Origin: Prostheceraeus crozeri
Lineage: Eukaryota > Platyhelminthes > Polycladida > Euryleptidae
Direction of reading: 5' to 3'
Length of the DNA stretch: 64,000 nt
NCBI GenBank assembly: GCA_907163375.1
Contig: CAJQUW010008655.1
Span: 315,001-379,000 of the forward strand
The notes beneath the pieces are model-generated. The model was not told the origin of the DNA. It ran no database searches and worked only from the letters and a program-made list of their open reading frames with translations. A program made the position numbers and the translations under genes. This document shows, one piece after another, positions 36,237 through 48,300 of this stretch; the stretch's first letter is position 1, and the number at the start of each line of letters is the position of its first letter.

Positions 36237-37381
36237 TTTACATGTGCATGTAAGTTATTATTTAATATCAAAAAACCATTGATTTTGAGAAAATCCTTTC
36301 AGATGGTGCTCCAATAATATATAAGACTTCAGATGCATATGACAATTCTTTAATTATTCCAAAAATAATCTTGAGTTTGGTCAATGTAAAACCAACGAAC
36401 ATGCTTCTAAAAAATAGGAACAAAAAATTTAAATTACAATGATCTGTTTAGCATCAAAAAACACAGAATTCCAAAATATGATTCTATTAGTTCTATCTCG
36501 AGAAGACACTCATTACATTGTCAAATTGAGGAAATCGTGAATTTTGTAACCCATGTGTCTCAGAATTTGCAAATATAACAGAACCGGTTCACATTGGTAA
36601 TGTTCTTCTAAGACTTCCAACTGGGTATCTGACATATTTTATGAATTTATATGTTGCTTTAAAACGATGGTTTGAATAACATGGATACTAAATAGGTATA
36701 TGGCTGAGTCAAATTCAATTTAACCTAACTTGGAGCAAATCTGATTGCAGGTCAACCAAGTTGTTACACCTGCCTGGAAATCTCAACCAACTTCTAATTC
36801 TTCTATATTAAGTCTTATATTGTGATTCGTTCCAACATCCTTATTATTTATTCTTAAGCTTTAAAAGGCAATTTAAGCCAAATATAGCTAACCTTGTTTT
36901 GTGTGAAATTTCTCATAAATTGAAGAAACCGTGTATAACCGCTGTAGCGTGCTACTGTTCATGAAATTTTTCGAGGGGTGCGAACTGATGCAGTTAGAGA
37001 CGCAATTATGAATTCTGCACGTTTTTTAGTCGCTCGAATCCAATAGCGTCGGGTGAAATTGAATACCTTATCAATTCTTATGATTTCACAATGAAGTTGA
37101 TGCTCGTAGCAGAGACAACATCAGCAGTGTGACCGTTTTCATTCTCATTCAATAATGTCAGTTTATCGACGGGCTGCTCCACCATTCTGTTGTGAATTTT
37201 CAACAGTAATAAATGAAATTTAATGAAAGAAAGCTTTGATGAATATTTTCTACAATTCAGAAACGCTTCATTGTAGATTAGTTGTTACTTATCACATTTA
37301 TTCAGTAGTATGCAAATTGATAGTAAGTAGTTTTATTCAGCAGAGCTGCGATTTCCACGATTTTACCACACTTCTAATCAG
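36237..37381. other. Unassigned intergenic DNA
   Basis: No recognisable gene or repeat. Confidence 0.4.
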
Positions 37382-37502
37382 GGGTGACTGCACAGAAAGT
37401 ATTGGATTATGGACCGCGAGTTGCCAGTGACAAGCAAATTTCAATGGGTAAAAGATGCTGTTAGAGATTTGTTAGCCTAACTTAATTTCTGTGCGGTCAC
37501 CA
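37382..37502. repeat. Small inverted-end repeat
   Basis: GGTGACTGCACAGAAAGT near 37382 is matched by the inverted AATTTCTGTGCGGTCACC ending near 37501. The ~120 bp between could form a hairpin MITE. No target duplication is evident. Confidence 0.45.
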
Positions 37503-38456
37503 CAGGATTCTCAATAGCTCAGAACCACAGCAATGAATTTTCACTGATTCCCTGAGCTGCCAACGCCGAAGGGAATGGAGGATGTAAAGACTGCAAACTC
37601 GTGAAAGGTCTTGTACAAAAGCATAACATGGTGAGAAAGGGAAGTTTCCCCTCTTTGAATCTGTGAATATTTCATGATCTTTGGACACCGCAGCTCAAGA
37701 CAAAAATCCCTGCTGGAAACTGCTCATCTGCTGAAATACATGGACAGAAGGATATCGCTCTTCATTGCACCTGTGGCAATATTCTACTGAAAATTCAATC
37801 TGATGAATGTTGGATGAAGTTAAAAAGATCAACATATGCCTGCGTAGGATCTACGCAAGAATTCTCAAAAGTGCTCTCTTCAATCAATGAATTGAAATTG
37901 CAATTACAAAGCAAATTAACAGAAAACTAATTGAAATTCTTTATAATTCTTTGGAGGTGAGATTCGATGCAATCAATCAACTATATAAAGCAATCAGATA
38001 ACTGTGATTGAAATTCTTTGTAATCGATTAATTGGAAGTGAAATTCTATACTATCAATTAATTGAAATTCTATAGGCCTAGTAGTAGAAGCGCATATTTT
38101 CAAAGATTCATAAAGCGCAAGCAATCCCGATACAAATGCGCCGCATGCAAAATAGAAAATTAACCAAGTAAGATAAACAAAGGAAAAAACAGAGAAGGAA
38201 AACATTATAAGTTACATAGGGCCGTCGTCCAAGTGAAAAATACTTATAAACGTCTTTGGGTATGGGAGAAAGGCAAATTTTTTCACTTGGAGAGATGCAC
38301 ACGATCAATTTGACTGATCATGATAGTAATACAGGATAAAGAATCACAAATCATCCATGTCATGACAACTTGGAGAGGTAATATAGTCTGTTGAAATAAC
38401 AATTTAATGGGTTACCATCATAAAAGCTCATCTTTATTATCATAAATTTATATTTT
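37503..38456. other. Intergenic DNA with degenerate AATTGAAATTC repeats
   Basis: At 37880-38090 words such as AATTAATTGAAATTCTAT recur four to five times with drift. No gene is seen. Confidence 0.45.
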
Positions 38457-38554
38457 CATAGGCAGTCAAGTGTCGACTCAAAAGAGTGTTTGTATACAGT
38501 AAAACTTTTTATATGAGAAGATTCAGTTTTTTGCGTAGGCTACGACGTTTCTGT

Positions 38555-39380
38555 CATACAGTAAATATATTAGGTAGAGTCGTAACTCCGCATTTATTAA
38601 ATCCCCAATGTGCATACACTTTCGATTTTATTAAATGAACTCAAGGGAGATACAATCGGAATTGTTTCCAAATGTGAGATATGCATATTTATGCAGCTTT
38701 GAAGAAATTTCAACGGAATCGACTGATCATGATGGCATAAAGCAGATGGAAATTATATTATTTTACAGATCGTCCGCGTCATGACAAGCTTTGAGATGTA
38801 GTGTTTGTTAAATTAGCAACTGATTGCTTTCATGCTCAACCTCAAGAGAATCTTCTTAAGCGTGATCATACGGGCAACCTGCCACTGGTACAGCAAAATA
38901 ACAAAATCATAGACAATGATTTCAATTGACTTTGAAAGATGTAAATGGATGTAAAAAGATGTCATCACTATTCAGATTCAAGAAGTGAAACATGAATTCA
39001 GTGAATCATATAAATGCCGGTGAAAATTGAATTAAAAACTTGAAATTTCAGCCAAGAGAGCACGAATAATATCGCGACTTTTTCATCAAGACTTCCATAA
39101 TAATACAATTCATGAAATTCCCTTGATAATCAGCTTGATTTCCGCTTAGTTAGGATGCTTATTATCAAATATTCATTCCTTTTGATATCCAACTTGTTTC
39201 ATACTACTTATTTAGGAGAGTCATCTCGGTAGCATATAAATTGGCAAATTTTGACTTTTTTCAAAAGTGCTCAAATAACTTTTTGGACCACGGAAACGTA
39301 ATCTCCGCAAAAAACTGAATTTTCACTGTATACAGATACTTTTTTGAGACGACACTCTACCTATATATCCCTACTCTATG
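38555..39380 (+). mobile_element. ~800-bp hAT-like element, copy 3, nested in a family member
   Basis: Left end CATACAGTAAATATATTAGG is diverged; right end CCTACTCTATG is intact. The flanks GTTTCTGT (38547-38554) and CTTCCTGT (39381-39388) are drifted copies of one 8-bp target. In unbroken family members that target reads about GTTCCCGT, inside an ACGTTCCCGTGGTCC segment. Therefore the element inserted into another copy of itself. Confidence 0.88.
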
Positions 39381-39466
39381 CTTCCTGTGGTCCAAAAAAA
39401 TTATTTGAGCCAATTATTTGCCAATTTATATACTATCGAGATGACTCTCCTAAATAAGTAGTATGA

Positions 39467-39641
39467 TGTAAGTTGCAATGTAAATAACTTAACAGTTGAA
39501 ATAACGTGCTTCGAGTAAGAACCATGCGCTAGTAGCAAGACGACATGTTGTTGTGTTGAATTGTGTACAGCATCAGATTGACTAAATTCAGTACAGTAAA
39601 AGAAAGGCAAATCGCACAGAGTAAGACATTGAAAACACAAC
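39467..39641. mobile_element. ~175-bp insertion of unknown type
   Basis: Present only in the host copy and absent from the other family members. GTATGA occurs on both sides (39461-39466 and 39642-39647), a likely 6-bp duplication. The ends TGTAAGTTGCAATG and CATTGAAAACACAAC show weak inverted similarity. Confidence 0.5.
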
Positions 39642-40245
39642 GTATGAAACAAGTTGGATATCAAAAGGAATGAATATTTGATAATAAGCATCCTAACTAA
39701 GCGGAAATTAAGCTGATTATCAAGGGAATTTCATGAATTGTATTATAATGAAAGTCTTGATGAAAAAGTCACGATATTATTCGTGCTTTCTTGGCTGAAA
39801 CTTCAAGTCTTTAATTCAATTTTCACCGGCATTTATATGATTCACTGAATTCATGTTTCATTTCTAGAATCTGAATAGTGATGTGTACCCATTTACATCT
39901 TTCAAAGTTAAATGAAGTCATTTTCTTTGAGTATGTGATTTTTCTCGACCAGTGGCAGGTTGCCTGTGATAGGATCAAGCCTAATAAAATACTCTTGACG
40001 TTGAGCACGAAAGTAATAGGAACCCATCGAATTTCTAATTTAACAAACATTAAATCTTCAAGGCAATCATGAGAATATGTGAACTACCATCATTCTTTCT
40101 GCATTGCAATCATGATCACTCAATTCCGTTATAATTTCTGCAAAACTGCAAAATTTGCATATCTCACATTTGGTGATGTATCTCCCTTGAGTTCATTTAA
40201 TAAAATCAAAAGTTTATACACATTTGGGATTTAATAAATGCGGAG

Positions 40246-40567
40246 CAAGGATATTTAATATACATGAGGGCTAGATAGGAAGTAAACGACAATCCTATTG
40301 TTCTCGATGGACTGGCTTTGGTCAGCTGATTTCAAATGTTTTTAATTTTTGAAACTTAACACACAGTATCAGTGGCTTATGATTTATACAAAATGATATT
40401 CCTAAGGCGCTCTGTCGTACAGTCATCGTACAGTCAACAAAATAGCAATTTCGCCCCATTGGCGCAATGCTTCTTTTGCTCCCAACCGTCAGTACCGAAA
40501 CTAGTCCACAGCTGATAGGTCTACTTCTCATCTAGCCCATTACATAAACAAGTGTTAAATATCTTTG
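40246..40567. mobile_element. 322-bp hAT-like MITE
   Basis: Ends CAAGGATATTTAA and TTAAATATCTTTG are inverted repeats differing at one base, with a second inverted pair inside (GGGCTAGATAGGAAGTA and TACTTCTCATCTAGCCC). A perfect 8-bp duplication ATGCGGAG flanks it (40238-40245 and 40568-40575). It sits in the ATGCGGAG word of the host element, which the uninterrupted copies have only once. No coding content. Confidence 0.88.
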
Positions 40568-40606
40568 ATGCGGAGTTACCACTCTAATATACTCATTCCA
40601 TTTTTG

Positions 40607-40752
40607 GCAGCAATACCCACCCCGTATTCACCTCGAGTTCATTTAATAAAATCGAAGGTGCATGCACAATCTAGATTTAATAAATGCGGATTTACCACGA
40701 CTCTTCCTACTTCTGCTTACTCTTTGGATGCAACTCTACCTAATACACTTAG
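40607..40752 (-). mobile_element. Terminal fragment of the ~800-bp hAT-like family
   Basis: Contains CGAGTTCATTTAATAAAATC, TTTAATAAATGCGGA and ACTCTACCTAATACAC, matching the final ~100 bases of minus-orientation copies, but with a broken end. Confidence 0.65.
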
Positions 40753-41441
40753 ACACCTTCTAAATGATGGCGGCAAATATATTTAACACTGGTTGGTTGA
40801 GATACCGAGTGTTTTGTGAAGACTCTGTGCAATGAGGACAAACCGAGCAATTAAAATGACTAACAAGCAGCGCTGTCATCAAGGTGAAAAGCCGAGATAT
40901 CTGGTTGATTCAATGATGGATGAAATACCAACTCATCAACAATGCATCGAATTGTCACATATGCAGTGGACTGACGTAGCTGTTCCTTGAGTTTATTGCT
41001 TCATTTATTCATTTTCTGAGGAGGTGATCAGATTTTTCGATATTAAAAGTGAAATTTTGAAAATTGTGTGGCTTCAATGAATTATTTCAATCAAATCTAA
41101 TGGCATAGAATTTGACTTAAACAACTCGAGATATAACAAAATGGTTAGCAGACTGAGCATATTGTGCAATCGAACGAGTCAATTGTGTGTCACCACTCAA
41201 TTTCCTACTACACTGAGAAAAATACATGGAAGAAAGTGGGATTAGTTTAAACTGGTTTAAACATCCTAATTTTCTTGTCTTCTTGGAATTATAACTGCGT
41301 TATTTTGAAAAGTTGCACGAGGTTTGATTTGCTATCCGATTAAGAAGTTTGAAGTTCTTGAATTGTGTCATTTACTTCGAGGATATTTCTACGATTATCC
41401 AGTTAACATGATTTGTTGTTTGTAGTTCAATTCAAATCGCC
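40753..41441. other. Intergenic DNA upstream of the candidate exon
   Basis: No TATA box or gene that I can support. Confidence 0.35.
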
Positions 41442-41597
41442 ATGATACGAGGAATTATGTTATTAGTGCTTATATTTTTTACATCACCATCGTTCACGGA
41501 GGGCAACGACTGTAAACTTTACAGTAACAGTCATCGGCAAGGTATCCGCATCGAGAATCTGAAGTTGAATCGGATTGTTTTGCACTTTAATGGAAGG
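41442..41597 (+). CDS. Candidate first exon of a secreted protein (partial)
   Basis: ATG in a favourable context (CGCCATGATA) opens a 52-codon frame beginning MIRGIMLLVLIFFTSPSFTE, a textbook signal peptide. It then reads GNDCKLYSNSHRQGIRIENL and ends after codon AGG exactly at a strong donor, GTAAGTG (41598). The exon is phase 0. No downstream exon is certain. One possible phase-0 continuation follows the acceptor TTGACCAG at 41786 and runs to a stop at 41946-41948, adding a 53-residue tail that starts MSCINHMGPHV, with a 189-bp intron. I do not recognise the protein family. The leader-plus-donor combination is better than chance but unproven. Confidence 0.42.
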
Positions 41598-42254
41598 GTA
41601 AGTGTTTTGTAATGAATAGATATTTTCGTTGAAGGATTAGCTTTCCCAATTGCATTCATGATCATCAACGAACGTTCATTATTACAAAGTACGGAGAGAT
41701 TTGATGACAGACTAAGGTGGAACTGACTTCTCTTTTTAATGTGAACCTTCTTTTTATACATTCATGTGGATATTTGGCTTGACCAGATGTCTTGCATAAA
41801 CCATATGGGTCCACATGTACTTTTCCTGAAGACAATGTCATTATTAATGAGCCTGCTTTGCACTGCTAGTTTATCAGGTCGATCGACTCAACCAAAGATA
41901 TCTGCTCCTATGTTTCTGCATATGCAGGTCAACCCAATTAGAAATTAACTGATAGCAGTAGATATATTTGTCGCCAAGAATTTTTTGGTAATAGGCTTGT
42001 GTCATTGATGTGTTAAAAGTTTACTAGCAGGTGAATATACGCATAGGCCTATGTAAATAATTACTAAATGCGAATGGTAGGCCCGTCTTAGCAAACTTAC
42101 AAAGGCTTATTTTCATATTAGTGGTTTTCAAAAAAACAGCATGAGGCACCGGTACAGTACCAGTTAGTCATTATTTCCGACAATGATTGGGTGAACTCTG
42201 GAGTAAAAGCCGAAAATCAACCGTAGGAAACATGATATACAAGAATACAATATA
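41598..42254. other. Possible intron and intergenic DNA
   Basis: Apart from the possible second exon at 41787-41948, nothing is recognised. Confidence 0.3.
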
Positions 42255-42959
42255 CCGTAAAACTTCTACTTGAACGGCATGCCGCTCTATTTTTCAAACC
42301 TTTCCCCACACTGCCGTTCAATTAGAGAGTGCCGTTCTATTTTTCGACTAGCTGATCAGAATTTAGAGATGAAATTTTCAGTAATTTTTATCTTAAATCT
42401 GTAAATTTTATAGATTAAAAGCGAAAACATGCAACATAAGAACTCTGCATATATCTATTTGACAAAAGTTAACAAACACAGGTTACCGGTAATCACTGGT
42501 TAGAAATCACAAACTCACTAGTGAAAATCAAGTGACACGTCGCTGTTGTATCTGTCCTCGTCCGGCTTGCCGGAGGTTGCAAACGAGTCTGAATTGGACC
42601 GTCCGAGTCTGGCTTGAAACAATGGATCTGGCAATCCTCGGAGCCGTCGAGAGCTTTGGTCAGTCCGCATTCTTCGAATGACTTGATCAGATCCTTCGGC
42701 AGCTGATACCAGGCATCGACAATCCATTTCAAGTATACTTCCATTGATGGCGCTCGCATGTTGCCGGATTTGGTGTAGCTCCTGTTTTACACGTTTTGCA
42801 GAAGATTATTTCACTCATGTAATTGATGTAGTAGATGAATTCAATCAAATTGTCGCTAAATTAGAGATGACGTTCAATTAGAGGGTGCCATTCAATTTTT
42901 CACCTCCTCCTCTAGACTGCCGTTATATTAGAGGTGCCGTTCAAATAGAGGTTTTGCGG
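42255..42959. mobile_element. pogo/Tigger-like DNA transposon, internally deleted
   Basis: The ends are CCGTAAAACTTCTACTTGAA left and the complement of CCGCAAAACCTCTATTTGAA right, about 25-bp inverted repeats. TA flanks at 42253-42254 and 42960-42961. GCCGTTCAATTAGAG and GCCGTTCTATTTTTC words repeat inside both ends. A C-terminal piece of a pogo-type transposase remains on the minus strand. The 705-bp length is far below an autonomous copy. Confidence 0.85.
42493..42774 (-). pseudogene. pogo/Jerky-type transposase C-terminal remnant
   Basis: The frame, open slightly upstream of Met at 42759, reads KSGNMRAPSMEVYLKWIVDAWYQLP, then LIKSFEECGLTKALDGSED and a short tail. This follows the C-terminal end of the DDE_1 domain in pogo, Tigger and Jerky-like transposases (WI--AW--L----I-KSF--CGI-NALDG-ED). 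The CENP-B-type DNA-binding domain and the catalytic DDD triad are absent, so it is a deletion relic. Confidence 0.85.
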
Positions 42960-42977
42960 TATATATATATATATATA
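42960..42977. repeat. (AT)n microsatellite
   Basis: Pure alternating AT adjoining the pogo element's TA target site. It may have grown from that target. Confidence 0.8.
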
Positions 42978-45515
42978 ATTCAAAAAAGGAAATTGGATAA
43001 AGTAAATTGAAATAAAAGAAATGAAAACCAGGAGATGTCGGTGTTGACGGTTTCGGTGTATTTTTATAACTTACGACACCTCGTCAGACACCATTACATG
43101 AAATATTTCATGTATTGATTTAACTACTTTATTGCTTCAAAATTTTGACTACATTGGATGCCTTAAAACCATAAATGATATAAGTTGTGAAATCTTGCTT
43201 GTGTTCCTTTGGTTTGTTATGAAGTTAAACAGTCAGTGCGCTTTATTCAATCCAATAAACTATAGGCCTAGCATGCTGTGCCGATTACTTATTTCCACAG
43301 ACGCCAATTCTAGTGTGGTTGTGTCGCCATTTTAGCAAAATTGAAACAAGAATATTCCTAATGACACTGATGCGACAAAGGTGTCGCATCAAGCTTAACA
43401 ATATGAATCAATCATCGCACTTCAATCACAGACTCATGGCCTCCGTGATTTATCTCTACATCTCACTGCTGTATCGTGCACAAAGTCACTCAAGGTACAA
43501 AATATTGTAGGCTAATTGCAACTTACTTTAGTTACATGTTATCAAATGTGGTGCACAACAAAGGTCAACAAAGCTTCACTTGAAGGAATAAAATGTTGTC
43601 TGAGTAACTGATAGAACATTTTGATTGTGATGTCTGTGTAGTACAGGTTGTTAGCAGGACCCATGGACTGATGCACTACCAATTAGAAATCAGAAGTAAT
43701 CGTTTGGGAATACTTCGAATTCTTTCTTATGCGTAATTATTCTTTGGATTTTCTATTTGGAAGATTATTTTTTGGAGACTTATTTAGTCTGTTAAGATAT
43801 CCATTAAAAACTGATGAAAACTGGTCGCTATTGACAATTAATCTATTGAAAATTTCTATGTAGAATGAATGACATCAGTAAACAATGCATTGAAAACATT
43901 ACAAGAGTCTTTTGCTTCACGACAATCGGTTCATCAGAACTAAGGTTGCGAAGCCGGAGTCGGTCATTAATCGGAGCTGGAAAGGGAACCGGCGCATTTT
44001 GAAAATAGTGAGGCCTTGGCTACGGACAAAGTTGTTGTACTTCAAAATTCGTTGATTTTTCTATCTAGTAAATTCTATTCCAATGAAAGTAGTATATAGA
44101 GATCATAATAGCTAGCAGCTTGACACGAAATTCGCTGGTTTGCAAAGATTTTCCCTGATACAAGTATTTTCTCATGCTATTGATTGTTTGTGCTACAGGC
44201 ATGTACATGCATGTTGTTCAGTTTATACATTATGTTACTTTTCTAGAATCGTTTGTTACCGATACGTTTTTTTATTTCTATATATTTTTGTGCAAATTTT
44301 ACACATATAGCCGGTAAATATGATAAAAATGGATGCTTCTATGGGAGAATCTCGAAAAGCCTGTGATACATAACCAATATCACACCAACTGCAACCACGA
44401 AAAACGAATATGCTGGACATATTAGGGATATAAAATATAGGGAGATTGATGGCGGGACAAATCAGGAGTAGAAGACGAAGCCGACCAAGACCGACGTGTG
44501 ATATCGTAATGCGCAATATCAGCGACATAGTCATGGTGGACGTGGTGCGGACGGCGATGAGTTGGACAGAGTGGACGACTCTTGTCGAACATATCACCAT
44601 GGACACCCTCAGTCTGAGACTACGACTCGACCGGTGCATGGTCTACATAGAAGATGCTGTCAAGCAATTCTGTTTGTACAGTTCTGTTGATTAAAACATT
44701 TAACTGATTATTGGTTAAAGTCTTCTCGGGAGATAAAACACTTGTCAACAAATCTGTGTGCCAGTATGAGCGGAAGCTCATTTTCCAAAAGTTTCTTTGA
44801 CATTCAGTGTTCTATTGGGCATGCTTTCTAACATAAGGCGACAAGCAACTGTTTATACTCTTGTAATTCAATTGATGAGATGCATGTGCATGCAAAACAC
44901 GCATAGGCCTACATTATACATACTACAGAACACAGACACATAAACATACTTCATGTTTTAAAAAATTTGCACATATCTATTTGTCATATAGGACCTGCAC
45001 CCCCGTTCTGATATCCGCTTGCTAATGTTTAATCATGACTACTGATTCGATAGTTTACGTAAGTAGGATCTACTTTAAGAATACTTACATCAGTACTAGC
45101 CGAGCGCATTATGCTATAACATTATGCTTTCTACTGAAAAATACATGAACTATTCGATCGCATACGAGTACCTCAAATTCATAGTTTTTTAATCAATTAG
45201 AGCCCACTGAAGATAAATTTGCTTCCATGAAAGAAGTAGTATGTTTAATGATCGAAATATGCTTCATACTATGTAATATAGAGCCGATTTCATTGTAAGT
45301 AATTATCGCCGTAACGGAATGTTGGGATATATTGTATGTCAAAATTTCAGGATTTTTCGAGAAATCAGTCAATCTTCCATTTGTTTGATGTCTGAAATAC
45401 GCACGAATTAGGATGTTGATCCTGTTGATGGTTGACTCCCGAAGGCAAGACGTTTCAGACCACTGTTTTACCTATATAGGCCTTTCAAAAATTTGACAGA
45501 CTTGATAGCCTACTT
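42978..45515. other. Unassigned intergenic DNA
   Basis: At 43945-43985 GGAGTCGG/GGAGCTGG words occur, as in decayed hAT ends. At 44446-44694 a GC-richer 82-codon frame with an arginine-rich start (RSRRRSRPRP) has no family I recognise. Confidence 0.35.
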
Positions 45516-45518
45516 ACA

Positions 45519-45575
45519 TGCCAAAGGTCTAGATAACATGAGGTCGTAGGTTCAAGTCATACAGGCGTTCATCTA
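45519..45575 (+). repeat. Partial tRNA-like SINE head
   Basis: GGTCTAGATAACATGAGGTC followed by GTAGGTTCAAGTC (B-box) matches the second half of the tRNA-like head at 49410-49490. The A-box half is not preserved. Confidence 0.45.
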
Positions 45576-46590
45576 ATTGTAACAAGTATTTCACCTCATT
45601 AATTGAAACTATGCTTTACTTATCGGAATCACATCATTAATTTTGGAATTTGTAATTTATTCTGATCGATAGCTGAATTGAATGAAGTTGGAGTGGTTCA
45701 AGCATAAGTTTGCCTACCTTCATTTCACAAAGTAACGGGAAGAGATTAGATTTGTATTTATGCCTACACATTTATTGGATTCCCGTTCATGAAATCCTCC
45801 GCTAATTCAAGACTATTCAAAGAGTATGCCCAAAGTCTATGAGCAATTGTTTTTTGCTACATTACCCTAACACAAATATTTCAAATTTATGCAGCTAAGC
45901 CTCAATTTTTTCTTGACTTGCCGGATGTTTGGTGAGATCTAATTGGGATCCCTGAGATAGCTCCTCAGGTGACCATTCAGATTGTCAGATATTATACCTC
46001 CGATATAACTAATCGGTTGTAGGGATGTGCTGATGCTTCTGGAAAAATTTCATCTCCACGATACCCGGAAAAGCCAGGGTTAATGAAAATCGAAAACCTG
46101 TCGACACGCTTTTTGCCACATGTTAAAAGACTTCAAGGAAAATTTAGAAAAAGTTGATTGTTTCAAATTGTTGAACTTAGCTGTTCTTTTGGAAGAGCGA
46201 AATCCAAACCAACTAAAAGTAGGTATCAAAACCAACAGCGATTTTCTATCTATTTATTAATACAGGTGCGCTTCGGAGTGAGTTCCATATCTCTTCAAAT
46301 AGAGCTCACATATTGCCACATATCGCAATCATAAAGGTGTCATAAAATCCGCCTTGAAATATCATTCGCTTATAAACTCAAGCATAGAACGGTGCGCACT
46401 GCTATGAAGCCACTTTTAGGAACCCGTTGTAGTTGTAAAGTAGTAATCAATTTTACATTCGTTAGGTATCATCATTAATTCGTCAATTTAGGTATACTCG
46501 TATTTGATCTACTGCAAATTGAATTTAATGAACAATTGTAATCTATGATAGAAATAGAAATACCAACAAAATACCACTTCAGATGGTCCG
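45576..46590. other. Unassigned intergenic DNA
   Basis: No recognisable gene or repeat. Confidence 0.4.
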
Positions 46591-46795
46591 GCGCTGTGGC
46601 CTTGTGGTAGAGTGTTCGCTCTACGTCCGGGCGACCTTGGTTCAAATCTTGGTCGGGTCAAACCTAAGACTTTTAAAATAGGTACACTCTGCATTCTTGC
46701 TAAACACTCAGCACGAAAAAGAATGAGAGTGGTAAATGACAACTCGGCCACATGGAAGAAAGGCTCCTTGCCTAATGTGCTTCCGAGTATAAACA
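46591..46795 (+). repeat. tRNA-derived SINE, third family
   Basis: A-box TGGCCTTGTGG (46597-46607) continues GTAGAGTG; B-box GGTTCAAATCTTGG starts at 46639. Then GGTCGGGTCAAACCTAAGAC, TTTTAAAATAGGTACACTC, and an AAACACTCAGCACG segment. The order head, AAGACTTTTAAAA, CTCAGCA is that of a tRNA SINE. The tail is unclear. Confidence 0.65.
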
Positions 46796-47327
46796 ACGTT
46801 CATTTTTATTATAGTCGAAATATTAATTTGGTATTTTCATTTCTATCAAAGATTTACATAAAAGATCGAACATTTCTACAATTTCTACAATTTGTAATCT
46901 AGGGTCAATTTTACCGATATAGACATTGAAGCTATAATAAACCATATACTTTATTACCAACACTTTTTTTATCAAAATTTCTGCCCAGCGGGAAGAAACG
47001 TGAAAAGAAAGCAGCAAACAACTAAACATCACCGCGGCAATGAAAGACATCTTCGTACAGAAGGATTAATTTGATTATTATTCTTAGCACACCACTTATT
47101 ACTGTAGCGAACATATTTGTGCTATGTGCCACTTACGAGTTATGAGCTAATGAATGAACAATTATGCGGAGGTCACACTCCCACACAACTGTCAAACAAA
47201 ACGACCAAGCTGTCGTCCTACGCATGATGCAGAGGGGCCTTCATGATGTAAACGAGGATAGAGAAAATAAAAATCTCTATGTTCTATGCATAATAATAAT
47301 ATAATAACATGTTCTATAAAAAGGTGA
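46796..47327. other. Unassigned intergenic DNA
   Basis: No recognisable gene or repeat. Confidence 0.4.
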
Positions 47328-47335
47328 GCTAAGAA

Positions 47336-48292
47336 CATAGTGACCACCGCTGCGCTGTTTTAGCTCATTGCGCTATTTTTGCTTAACTGCGCTAATTGCG
47401 CTGATATTTTGCCTTTTCCGGGGTTTCTGCGCTATTTTTTTAGACTGCAACGAATTAGTCCTATATCAAAGTATTTCTAGATGTTAATCAAAAGAAGACA
47501 AACTTTTTTTCATAATTCAGTATTTCCGATAGATCGGTATTACCGATCTATGTATAGAATGGAGTAGGCAGGCTTCTATCTTCAGGTTTCTGCATCTGAA
47601 CAAAATCCAAGGTATTAGAATCGCTATGTTATCTAATTCCAAGATGAATAGCCTATTTGACAGCATATCCTAGTTAACTTAAACATGCTGCGCATGTCAA
47701 GATAAATCATCATTGCATCATAGCTATAATGCATGAGAGCAAGTATTACGGTCAAATCGGAAGCGAGATGTAGATCAACATAACTGTTACGAGTGCAACG
47801 AGCAATTTGTATAGACTATCATGGATAAAACGAAAACTAATATTTTTTTGTATGAATGCTGAAAGTTGATCCAGTCATCACTCAATTGATGTTGTGAGAT
47901 CATCTGCAGCAAGACTTCGCCATGATGATTAACGTTTAATTGAAGAAATTGAAAGTAGGGTTGCTTTTCATTCAGTCGTTGTTCTTCTCATCTAATTTTT
48001 TGGCTTTCGATTTCTTTCGCTTTACATGAACCTTATACTCTCATCCTCAAATGCAGTAATTGCAATGCTGATTATCGTAATAAATATGTGCATTGGCTTC
48101 AAAATGAGATCTTATTTGTTAATTTCTGCTGGATAATTAGAAAGTTTTGTTAGAAAATTTAGTCATGGTTTTTATGCCGCACCCTGTATTATTGTTTCGT
48201 TTTACCTTAACAGCAAAATTGAAGAAATTTTGTTGCTGCGCTATTTTTTTGGACCTGCGCTGCTTTTTTCAAAATTTGCGGTGGTCACTATG
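47336..48292. mobile_element. 957-bp hAT-like non-autonomous element
   Basis: Ends CATAGTGACCACCGC and GCGGTGGTCACTATG are perfect inverted repeats, flanked by a perfect 8-bp duplication GCTAAGAA (47328-47335 and 48293-48300). TGCGCTATTTT and TGCGCTG words repeat four to five times just inside the left end and at least twice, in the same direction, inside the right end. Such subterminal arrays are typical hAT transposase-binding sites. A near-perfect palindrome (AGATCGGTATTACCGATCT) lies at 47533-47551. No transposase is encoded. Confidence 0.9.
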
Positions 48293-48300
48293 GCTAAGAA

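Larger units (their letters stand above)
38457..40601 (-). mobile_element. ~800-bp hAT-like element, host copy interrupted by three insertions
   Basis: The minus-orientation family sequence is split: outer end 38457-38554 (CATAGG..GTGTCGACTC), main body 39381-39466 and 39642-40245, and the last end 40568-40601. Removing the nested copy (826 + 8 bases), a 175-base insertion with a 6-bp duplication and a 322-base MITE with an 8-bp duplication leaves about 800 bases, the size of the intact copies. Both ends are degraded and no target duplication remains, so this is an old copy. Confidence 0.85.

Noticed and set aside
44256..44694. Overlapping 127-codon (-) and 82-codon (+) frames
   Set aside because: Biased composition (arginine-rich on one strand) without a family match. 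The plus frame faintly resembles a LINE C-terminal tail, but not enough to call.
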